Below the pieces are notes generated by a model that had not been told where the DNA came from, searched no databases, and saw only the letters and a program-made list of their open reading frames with translations. This document shows positions 55,481 to 64,000 of a DNA stretch of 64,000 nucleotides, one piece after another. Within the stretch, counting starts at the first letter, position 1, and each line of letters opens with the position of its first letter. Location: positions 4,287,501 through 4,351,500 of the forward strand of contig CM059558.1 of NCBI GenBank assembly GCA_030386875.1. Reading direction: 5' to 3'. A program made the translations under genes and the position numbers. Origin of the DNA: Morinoia aosen. Lineage: Eukaryota; Arthropoda; Malacostraca; Amphipoda; Talitridae.

Positions 55481-55879
55481 TGTAGGAGTCGGAGCTGTCG
55501 GGATTTCTTGTGTTGTTATTCTGTACTGTTATCAGTATGGGGAGAGCCCGACTTAGATACTGCGTCCTATATAACGCGCTGTAATGTTAAAGCGTCAGAC
55601 ATTCAGACTGTGGCAATCAGACAGTCGCGCGCCGCTCCGCCGAGCTACGGCGTGTGCGCGTCGCACAGCGGTGCCGGGCGTTGCCTGCCCCGCCCGTCCA
55701 TTGTACTCTTCAGTATTGTAACCGTACATCACTCCAATAAACGGACTTCGCAGCTGAGTGTAATTGCCCTCCCCCTTCACATAAGAAACTGAAACGATTG
55801 CTTGAACCTTGGCCCCTCAGGTCAGTGATGATCTGAAACGCATCGGGAAGGCGGAACCCCTGAAACCGTCAAAACTACA
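55481..55879 (+). repeat. 5' LTR of the non-coding element
   Basis: 399 bp, TG...CA ended. It contains CCTATATAACGCG, a TATA box, and CCAATAAACGG, a poly(A) signal, in the right order. The GC-rich middle gives spurious open frames. Confidence 0.93.
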
Positions 55880-58800
55880 TTGGCGCCCGAACAGGGACCC
55901 ATTTAAGGGACGTCACCGACAGAGACATCGCTAACAGACACGTCGTTAGAGTGATCGTCAGAAGGAACGTCGCCGTGATAAACAGTGAAGGGGGAGAGTG
56001 AAGTGGAGTGCTTTTCAAGTGTTCATCAGAGAAGATGGAGCCCACGGAAGCTGTTCCGCAACGCAACTAGAAGAAAATCCTGCGTGATGGCGGCTCCGTG
56101 ACGAAGGAATTTTTTTTCTCATCGAAGAAATCGTACTTTCTCATGAATTTATTTGCGTAACGACCTTCGACGCACTCAACTGCAACCAACGATTCAGGTG
56201 TAGAAGATGCGGACCTTTTCGACGACGAGACACCAGAAGTATCACAGACGCGTGATCATTAGTGATCTCGTGGCACGACAGAAAACACGACTTCGGAATG
56301 AAGAAAGTTCTCGAGCGGAGGAAAACCACATACGGTTTCTGGAATTGCGGGAATGGTACCTTCAAGTAGTTCGTGTCATCCGTGTGTTTTTTCAACGGTG
56401 ATAAACATTTATTTTTTCTCGTCGTAAGTGACCTGTTCTAGTGTCCAGTATTTCTTTTATTTTTCATTGTGAGCAAGATGGTGAGAGCCTTGTTTTTTTC
56501 TGACGATGATGATTTAAGGTTTTTCAAGTGTCCGAACGTGGATACAAAGATTTGTTTTGATAAGTTTTGTTTTTTCTCGTTCACGGTGGGTGAGCGAATT
56601 TTTTTGAGTTTTGTGTGATTTTTCAGGGCAACGATGCTCGATTATTACGTGAGTTCGTAAATATCATTCTCGATCAGAATTTACGATAAAGAAATTCGTT
56701 TTCGTGAAGTTAGAAGCAGTAGTGATTCCGAAGTTAATTTTTTTTGTACTATGAATGGAGGTATTTTATTATTTTTTGTACAGTGGTTTTGCAGTATAGG
56801 TTGTATACTGTCACGTATTTTTTTCAGAGTATCTTGCGCAGTGTAGAGATGTCTGCTTGCAGATATCAGTTTTGCTTGCGGTTTCCGGCGATAGTGAGCC
56901 AACAATAGAGCTGTGAAGCTCGCGAGCGTTACGTTACTTTATGTTACGGTAACTGCGGTGTTACTGTTAATTCCCGGTTACGTTGCGAATTCTGTACTGA
57001 ATTCTGTATTTTATTTCTGGTTTTAAAAGGGTTTCTTTGTAATGTTTTATTCGAAATTGTAGTGGTGTCATGTTTTCTAACAGGTGCAGATGATTTGCGT
57101 TGTGTTAATTTTCGACGGACAAATTTTGATGTGTCGTTTTAAATTTTTTTTTGTCATGTGGTGTAACATGTGCATATTTTTCGGGCTTAGTTTCGACACA
57201 CATAATTTTTTGTTTTTAAGATGTTTGTTCAGCTTTTTGAAGTGTTTCTCTTGTTGAGTACCAGGTACAGGGTTTTTCAATTGTACTTGTCTTTTCCCGA
57301 TATTGAGTTACAGGTGCAGGGTTTCCCATTGTACTGGGGTTTTCCCGAAATTATTGTTTTTCACGTGTCTCGTGACGCGTGCGTATATCGATTGCAGGAG
57401 CAATCTTCGTGAGTGGACGGGATGGTTCGGTATAATGGTACTTATTCATGTATAATTCGGCACCATGTGTAATTCGATTCGATTCATTTATTTATGCGAT
57501 TTATGGATTACGGGGAATGCGATTTTTATATGAGTTATAATTTATTTTGATGCATTCGTGATATTGCATTTTTATTGTATTGGAAAGTTGGGAAGCTATG
57601 CGGAGCGGACGTGCTCTGGTGTTTTCCCCACGTTGGAAAACCTGACGATAGAGAGCCTTGTCACAACAGATTAGAACAACAGTTTAAAATTAGATCGTTC
57701 GTGGAGAAACCCGCAAGGAGCCCAACGATGTAAACAGGATGCGCTAAGCCGTCGTGTTTATGACAAACAGCGGATACAGTCGATACCGAGCCAGCAACGA
57801 CTGGAGCTTTTCGGTGGAAAACATCTAAAACTTTCTATTTAAGGTTCAACTTAGATAAGGCTCGACCAACAACAACTTCGGTCCAACTTGGTTTAAATGT
57901 ACCATTACAAATTATCACTCTAGTCTGGCCACGTAAATGACATCTGTACTAATTCAGTACTATATTGTTTTGATGAGATTTTGGAAATATTATTATTCCT
58001 GAAAATATTTAAAAGAAAAGATTACCTTCAAACAACTTATTTATTTAACGAAAACATCTTCGAAGTATCGCTCAGCGTGAGAACTTTTTAAGTTTTCTGG
58101 TTTATCTTTTGATTATCCTTGACTTGATTCAATTTGATTTCATTTGATTTATGTTTGTTTTGTATGTGTTTATTTTGATCTGCGTTCATTCTCTTAGAAC
58201 GTTGCGATACGTAAGTGGTTTACAAATCATTTATATATATTTTTTCCATGCACTTGATATTTATAATCAGCTGTCAGCTGTCGCGCTGCAGACGTGCAGG
58301 TTGCTGCTGGCCTTTCGTTTCCGGTACTTGCGATAGAATGTCGTGAGGATCTCACCTTTATTTGATTTTTGTGTACTGTGCAACTTTAATCTTTATTAAT
58401 CAAGCTTCCATTTATTATGCTTTGATACGCTTTTCTGAATGTAGGCGTTCGTTTCATCATGCACATCATTCACGACTCTATTATGTTTCGTTCTCTGTTC
58501 GAAGCTAATAACTTTTCTATTCTTTTATTCTTCAGTGAAAATGTCACTCCATCATCATGTAAACAATGTTAAACAAAAGAGTGAACCTCTTAGCAAAACG
58601 AAACGTATTAGGTATCGATCAGGAGGAATGATCGATTTAAAAGAGGGGAAGAGGCCTCGTAATTATGTGAGCAGTTAAGTGAATGTTGCTAGAACATTCG
58701 TTAGGAACGGAATGTCAGGTTGAGAGTAAGGAGTGAATCGTTGCGAAAGGTTGTATGTGTGATGTCGTGTGTTTGCGTTAGTCACATGATCTTTCGTCGT

Positions 58801-59158
58801 TCGATGGATGTTGTCCGTCAAGAAATAATAAATACATACTGCGCTTTGTTTTATTTTGCTGTCTTTTAAATTGTTTTTGCTTTGTTCATCACTATTTTAT
58901 GATGTGATGTATTTTAGTTTTGCCGTTTATGCTTTTATAGTATTGTGTGCTTTGCTTCAGAAAAAGCGACGATGATCTTCCATACTATCCAAATTCCATT
59001 TGTAATGAGGTCATTTGTAATGTATATTCACATCGGCTCTACCTTCATTTAACGTAATTGATTTAACGTAAATTATCCACATCAACATCATGAACCTTTT
59101 GTAATTTTTGATATGGGTTATGAAGTGGGAGGACCCACTTCCTCGAGGAGGGGAGCCA
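55880..59158 (+). other. Interior of the non-coding LTR element
   Basis: AT-rich, with many T-runs. No frame above about 85 codons. One short basic frame starts at the ATG near 58541 (about 46 codons, with RIRYRSGGMIDLKEGKRPR) just after a pyrimidine-rich TTATTCTTCAG. I cannot tell if it is used. No similarity to gag, protease or pol was recognised. Confidence 0.6.
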
Positions 59159-59557
59159 TGTAGGAGTCGGAGCTGTCGGGATTTCTTGTGTTGTTATTCT
59201 GTACTGTTATCAGTATGGGGAGAGCCCGACTTAGATACTGCGTCCTATATAACGCGCTGTAATGTTAAAGCGTCAGACATTCAGACTGTGGCAATCAGAC
59301 AGTCGCGCGCCGCTCCGCCGAGCTACGGCGTGTGCGCGTCGCACAGCGGTGCCGGGCGTTGCCTGCCCCGCCCGTCCATTGTACTCTTCAGTATTGTAAC
59401 CGTACATCACTCCAATAAACGGACTTCGCAGCTGAGTGTAATTGCCCTCCCCCTTCACATAAGAAACTGAAACGATTGCTTGAACCTTGGCCCCTCAGGT
59501 CAGTGATGATCTGAAACGCATCGGGAAGGCGGAACCCCTGAAACCGTCAAAACTACA
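59159..59557 (+). repeat. 3' LTR of the non-coding element
   Basis: Apparently identical to the 5' LTR, followed by the ATTC duplication. Confidence 0.93.
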
Positions 59558-61012
59558 ATTCCAGAATTAAAACTTTGGTTGTAGATGTCAAGCAGCCATT
59601 CTTTATATGGTGGAGGAAGATGCTTGAGATGTTCATAGCTGATTTGATCCAAACCTGGGGAGGTATTACTTAGTGGAGAGATAGCTTTATTTAGTTCATG
59701 AATTGTTAGAGGAGAGTTGTACCACACTGGGTTGTCATTGAGCAGGGCTGTGGAGTGGATAGGGGCAACAATATATAAGTGGGGTAGGGGCGAGGAACTG
59801 TTGCTGAAAAGTTACTTTCAAAAAAGGATGCCAGAAGATTAACTTTTTCCTTGGACTCTGAGACGATTGAAGTTGCCGTGACAAATGGTTGAGTTTGTCG
59901 GTGGTAGGGTTTGAGGTTTCGAATTTTTTTCCAAAGCATCGAGGGAGGGGTCTCTGAGTTGATTGAGTTGCAGAATTTTGTCTAGGATGAGTGTTTTGCT
60001 TGCTTTATTTCTCTCTTTAGGAGAGCTTCTGCACGTTTGAAATCTATGAGGTTAGGTTGTGATGGTTGTTTTATTAACTTTTTCTTTGCAAAGTTTCTGT
60101 TTTCAAGGGCAGCCTTACACGATTGGTTCCACCAAGGTTTGCTAAAACGAGGGTTTACCGTTTCCTTTGTTTGGGGGAAAGCTGTAGTGGAGGCTGCTAA
60201 AATGCAAGTTGTGAAATTTGATGAGCTTGAGGTTACATCTTCATCTCTGAACTCATCTGTACTTGGAAGAGATGATACCCATGTCCTCCATGATCCTTGG
60301 TCGAATTTCCAACGTGGCAGGGTCTGATACCTGACGACTTGAGGGGATAGTGTGAGGGTTGTTGTTACTATGTAGTGGTCACTGGTTAGGTCAGGGCCTG
60401 ATTGTACTGCTGCATTGGAGAGAAGATTTGTAGATAAGAAAGAGAGATCCAGTGTGGAGTGAGTGTTGTGATAGGTGTTGAAGTAAGTGGGAAGTGAGGG
60501 AGGAGTTATTAGAGCAATGGTAGGAAGTTGAAGTAAAGAGAGTTCTATGTTTTTTCCTGTGGTATTGGGAGTACAGGTGTTCCTGGGCTCCCACAGAGTA
60601 CTGTGTGCATTAAAGTCACCCACAATTAGAAAAGGGCTTTTTAGGGAGGTAAAGTAGTAATTGATTTCTGTGAGTCTGACTGCTTGATTTGGATTGTAAA
60701 CATTGAGGATGGCTAGAGATCTTGAATGGTTGATTGAAATAGACAGGGCTTGAACTTCTAGTTGACCATTGGGATATTTAGTGATGTTCATTGGCAGATG
60801 AGGGACATCATTACGAACTAGAACTGCCAGTCCTCCTCCTTGGTGACCATTTTGACGATGACAATATTGTGCTGTGTAGTTAATAAATGAGGGCTCAAAT
60901 CCAGCAGATAGCCATGTTTCGCACAAGCATACAACATGGGGATGAGTCGTGTAGAGATGAAGCTTAAGAAGAGAGAGTTTATTGCGGAGACTATGGCAGT
61001 TCCATTGAAGGA
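59558..61012 (-). pseudogene. LINE ORF2, endonuclease and start of RT
   Basis: The frame is already open across the end of ORF1 and reads LKVLQWNCHSLRNKLSLL, then CETWLSAG, GHQGGGLAVLVRNDV, VGDFNAHSTLWEP, LDLSFLSTNL and SDHYIV. These are the motifs of the apurinic/apyrimidinic-like endonuclease that nicks target DNA for LINE insertion. A linker with RFSKPWWNQSCKAAL and then the RT start (NTSPGLDQISYEHLKHLP) follow. An in-frame TAG near 59979 and a frame change near 59715 break it. It ends at the LTR insertion. Confidence 0.87.
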
Positions 61013-61015
61013 CTT

Positions 61016-61978
61016 TTAGTTCTTTTTGAGTGGATATGGTGTTTGGTTTTTTGTTGGATGTTGAGGACGCTGTTTCAGAGGTGTTTTTTCAGAATTTGCT
61101 TTTTGGCCTAATACTGGAGATGGATCGATGGTTGTGTCTTTGGCCAGTTTGTTAGCTAAAAACTTGCCACCAATCACTGGTGATGGGGACACTAGCTCTT
61201 CAGGAGTTGAGATAGTGGTTGTGGCTTTTTCATTAGTCACTTGTTGAGTTAAGACATTCGAGTTTGTAGCATGTTCAGTCTGGTGGTTTACTTCCTGGGT
61301 GATGGAAGGTTCTTTGAATGTATTTTTGGGGAGGTGAGGAGTCAGTGTATTAAAGACTGCATTTGCAATATTATTCAGCAGTCCTGGATTAGAAGTTTGT
61401 TCCTGTGGTTGACAGAGAAGGAGGATTTTAGATAACAGTGTAACTAATTGAGTTAAGGTTGTCTGTAAGTCATTTGAAGTGAGAGAGTTATTGTCTGTTT
61501 GAGTAGACACTGAGGAGTGTGTTTGTTTGTTGGTTTGCTGAATCATGTTTGTAGGGTGGGTCAGTGTTGTTACCATTGGGTTTGTGGAATGGATAGTTTG
61601 AGAATCACCACACTCTGTTTGTGGAGAAATTTTCTTCACTTTAGCCAGGGCATCTCGGTATGAAAGTTTGTGCTGAACTCTAACTTTTTCTACTGATTTT
61701 GCCCGCTTAACAAAGGGGCAGCCTCCATAGTTTGCTGTATGGGGACCATTACAGTTTGTGCACTTTGGTACAGAATTTCTAGGGGAGTCTTTTACCAGAT
61801 GAGGTCCAGAGCATGCTACACACCTAGGGGAGTTTCTGCACTGTTGGGCATTATGACCAAACCTCTGGCATTGGAAGCACTGCCATGGTTTTCCAATGTA
61901 GGGGTTTACTTTGAATCTTTGATAATTGAGGTAAATGTATTCAGGGGGAGAATTGGTTTGAAAAATTATTTTTATCAT
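61016..61978 (-). CDS. LINE ORF1, partial, with zinc knuckles
   Basis: It is uninterrupted from the junction at 61978 to TAA at 61016. The sequence opens IKIIFQTNSPPEYIYLNYQR, the end of an RRM-like region. Three knuckles follow: CFQCQRFGHNAQQC, CVACSGPHLVKDS (degenerate) and CTNCNGPHTANYGGC, then SYRDALAKVKK. A Thr/Asn/Gln-rich C-terminal half of about 200 residues ends in basic PLKKN. The N-terminal part lies beyond the inserted LTR. The protein would package LINE RNA. ORF2 overlaps its last codons in another frame. Confidence 0.8.
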   Translation of the reverse strand: MIKIIFQTNSPPEYIYLNYQRFKVNPYIGKPWQCFQCQRFGHNAQQCRNSPRCVACSGPHLVKDSPRNSVPKCTNCNGPHTANYGGCPFVKRAKSVEKVRVQHKLSYRDALAKVKKISPQTECGDSQTIHSTNPMVTTLTHPTNMIQQTNKQTHSSVSTQTDNNSLTSNDLQTTLTQLVTLLSKILLLCQPQEQTSNPGLLNNIANAVFNTLTPHLPKNTFKEPSITQEVNHQTEHATNSNVLTQQVTNEKATTTISTPEELVSPSPVIGGKFLANKLAKDTTIDPSPVLGQKANSEKTPLKQRPQHPTKNQTPYPLKKN

Positions 61979-62152
61979 TGTGTACGGGCAGGGAAACACT
62001 TGTGAAGCTTGGCGGAGTTTATTTAGCTAGGTGTTGACAGAAGACGAGATGTTGATGGATTGAGCACCCGGCCTCGATAAGAGCGGCCCTTTATAGGTGT
62101 CCTCCAGATACAGAAGATGCTTCTACAGATAAACATGTGCGGAGATGCCGCA
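61979..62152 (-). repeat. Short LTR (about 174 bp) of a retroelement running off the window
   Basis: On the minus strand it starts TGCGGCATCTCC and ends CGTACACA. A TATA-type CTATAAAGGGCC and an AAATAAACTCC poly(A) signal lie in order. A purine tract GGGAGGGGGAGC lies just before its start, as expected for a 3' LTR. It interrupts the LINE ORF1. The other LTR would lie beyond 64000, so the target duplication cannot be tested. Confidence 0.6.
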
Positions 62153-63793
62153 TATAGCTCCCCCTCCCGAATGTTGAGAGAGCACCACACAAAAATAATA
62201 AAACTTTTAAACGAAATTCAAGAATTCGCAGAAATAAAGCAATCAATGAAAGTACAATTCATGAATTGACAATAAATTATTTGAGAAAAAAAAATTAAAC
62301 GACAATTCCAAACGAAAAAGAACTATTATGAAATCGCTCGTAGCCGTTGTACATTAAATTACGTTAACCGTATCGCAATTTGTATTATCAAAAGCAAAAA
62401 AAATTAACAACTGTTATCACGCCAAGCCTTATTATAGTTTCGAGCAAAACAAGCAATCACGAGGGTAACTCGAGCGAACATTATATATACGTACCCTATC
62501 GTAAAAAAACTTCGATACATCACTAAAATCATAGTTAAAAACACAAGAACCGATTACATCACCCAAAAAGATATAGAATAACGCAAAGCAGTTAGATTAT
62601 AGGTAACGCATTTAACGCATTAAAAATTAGAACGCGGAGGAGGAAGAAAAAAAAATGTCAGTAGCTCCAACGAAGAACAAAATAAACCGTAGGAAACATG
62701 TTAAAGAAACATTTACGGTTACTACACTACGGAAACCAAAACTGTTGCATTACCAAGAAATGATTAAAGGGTTTAAATGATTAATAAAACGCACAATAAA
62801 ACGCACAACTAAGCTAGAACCCAAGCTCTAAAACTAGAACACGGTGAAACGCATGCTAAAATAAAAAAAATGCTTTTTACCAATTCACCCCCTGCCGAAT
62901 CAGTTAGGTTATCCACATGGCAAATAATTAGAGCGCCAAAACCGCTTAAGGAATAAGCCAAAAAATTTTTTAGAACACGTTACCTCAATCATGTTACCTC
63001 AATGTTAACATGTTACCTCAATCAACCCCTAAGAGAAGGATTCAAACACGTTTAGTACGACTTTAACACAAAATTTAAGGCATGTCATCATAAAAAAACT
63101 TAATAACTAAAAGCAAAAAATAGCGAAAGCAACGAGAACACGCGAAGGCAAAGCAATCGACTTACCGTGCAATAAATTCTCTGCACGTCGTCAGCCATGT
63201 AGAACGATGTAGGGATCAAATATGGAAACGCCATTCATGTTAAAAATAGTAAAACGCCATAAAACGCCATCCTATCCGTCAACATATGTTAATTCAACTC
63301 AAACCAATTCACCAATTATATATCATTAAATATAGGGATTACCGCAATTAGCATTCGATCGTTGCAATTTAACACATATTCAATACATTTTAAATTTCTC
63401 GCAAAACATCGGAAATAGCACCTTCAAAAAATAATTAATAGAGCAAACGAAACAAACCATTTTAAACTATAAATGTCAACCTTCGAAACTCAAAATAAAT
63501 AACGAAATTAAATTACTAATTAGAATCTTGGGAATTAACGCGTCAATAGTAAAAAATACTTAAGTTAAAACATGGGTTAAATAGATTAAATAATAGATTA
63601 AATAGAACACTGCGCGCATATTTTATCGCGTGTTTCATGCGATTTGCGTATCCTGCAACCACTGCGCGCCAGATTTTCAAATAATTTAAAATCTAACACT
63701 TATAAATTTTCTGTTAATAAATTTTCAATTAATTCAATAAAATTTTTCAACTTTCTCATTTTTCAACTTGAGGTAAATGTATCACTAAAGTTC
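62153..63793 (-). other. Non-coding AT-rich 3' region of the same retroelement
   Basis: No open frame of note. It lies between the env-like end and the LTR. Confidence 0.5.
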
Positions 63794-64000
63794 TTAACGT
63801 TGATCTCGTAGACTAAGTAAAATCGTTGCTCTCCTACGAAGACAATGAAGAATCATGGCGAGTCCTAACGTCGAAAATAGGATGAGGATCACTATCAGCG
63901 CGATCTCCATGTTATTAAACTTTTGGTCAAACGCCACTGTCGTGCAGAGGACCAGAAAATCGTCATTTCCAGCGAAAGTCGTCGCCGCACCCGCGACCGC
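63794..64000 (-). CDS. C-terminus of a possible envelope-like protein (fossil, partial)
   Basis: The last 60 or so codons before a stop on the minus strand contain the hydrophobic stretch IALIVILILFSTLGLAMIL, then a short basic tail (HCLRRRATILLSLRDQR). A single anchor near the C terminus, just upstream of the 3' region of an LTR element, is what an env-type gene of an errantivirus-like element would show. The rest of the gene is outside the window, so the assignment is tentative. Confidence 0.4.
   Translation of the reverse strand, partial: AVAGAATTFAGNDDFLVLCTTVAFDQKFNNMEIALIVILILFSTLGLAMILHCLRRRATILLSLRDQR

Larger units (their letters stand above)
55481..59557 (+). mobile_element. Non-coding LTR retrotransposon (LARD-like), young
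   Basis: 4,077 bp with 399-bp LTRs at 55481-55879 and 59159-59557 that appear identical, and a 4-bp target duplication ATTC (55477-55480 and 59558-59561). A primer-binding site, TGGCGCCCGAACAGGGAC, sits at 55881-55898 and is complementary to the 3' end of a lysine tRNA. A purine tract GAGGAGGGGAGCCA precedes the 3' LTR. The 3.3-kb interior has no gag or pol similarity that I can see, so it must have moved with proteins from another element. It looks structurally whole as a non-autonomous element. It lies inside the RT of an older LINE. Confidence 0.93.
53130..61978 (-). mobile_element. RNase H-bearing LINE (I-like), split by an LTR element and cut at its 5' side
   Basis: Read from 61978 to about 53130, skipping 55481-59557, it gives ORF1 with zinc knuckles, an AP-type endonuclease, RT and RNase H. 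This is the I/jockey-related architecture with RNase H. The host element is interrupted at 55480/59558 by a non-coding LTR element (ATTC duplicated). It is bounded at 61978 by the LTR of another element inserted within ORF1. Lesions: an in-frame TAG near 59979, where a Trp codon would fit, and frame changes near 59715 and 54790. Confidence 0.88.

Noticed and set aside
55469-55792. 107-codon frame, repeated at 59108-59470
   Set aside because: It lies within the LTRs of the non-coding element, and the repeat reflects LTR identity.

Overview
The window looks like repeat-rich nuclear DNA from an arthropod, with no bacterial or organellar traits. Split genes with GT-AG introns, a C2H2 zinc-finger gene, a tRNA-headed SINE, LINEs, Penelope-like elements, and MULE, mariner, Harbinger and hAT DNA transposons all point that way. 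I cannot say whether it is a crustacean, a chelicerate or an insect. Host coding sequence is small: a zinc-finger gene on the minus strand (last exon 21629-23107, preceding exon 29419-29540) and one doubtful exon at 42359-42450. Almost everything else is mobile or tandem-repeat DNA at different stages of decay.

Layout, left to right. 1-6 kb: inverted arrays of a 32/35-bp minisatellite, 24-bp and 27-bp arrays, and two copies of a tRNA-derived SINE. One SINE copy carries a mariner-like element and the other shows the empty site. 6-8 kb: unassigned AT-rich DNA. 8.07-19.04 kb: a composite Mutator-like (MULE) locus. It has a six-exon transposase gene (zinc finger, DDE core, SWIM finger) that is now frame-disrupted, followed by a palindrome of about 3.4 kb. 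19.3-20.8 kb: a non-autonomous Harbinger element with one transposase exon, then a hAT end. 21.6-32 kb: the zinc-finger gene. Its intron holds a 30-bp minisatellite split by a block of about 4.6 kb that includes a 5'-truncated LINE, and a Penelope-like fragment in inverted-repeat form lies upstream.

32.1-42.0 kb: a Ty3/gypsy element on the minus strand, with LTRs that look identical and a 4-bp target duplication (young). 43.3-48.3 kb: palindromic and duplicated AT-rich repeats, including a palindrome of about 2 kb, with a second Penelope fragment. 48.6-52.1 kb: a LINE ORF1-only remnant and a 5'-truncated LINE RT. 53.1-62.0 kb: an RNase H-bearing LINE on the minus strand. It is split by a non-coding LTR element of about 4.1 kb with LTRs that look identical, and cut at its 5' side by the short LTR of another element that runs off the window at 64 kb.

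The window is best read as layered insertions. The two LTR elements with matching termini are the youngest layer. The LINEs, Penelope pieces and MULE are older. The minisatellites, palindromes and duplicated intron units are the oldest. No gene set here forms a pathway. The most unusual structures are the MULE palindrome with a possible accessory zinc-binding ORF in its arms, the inverted Penelope arrangement, the 2-kb palindrome near 45.5 kb, and the non-coding LTR element with a perfect lysine-tRNA primer site.
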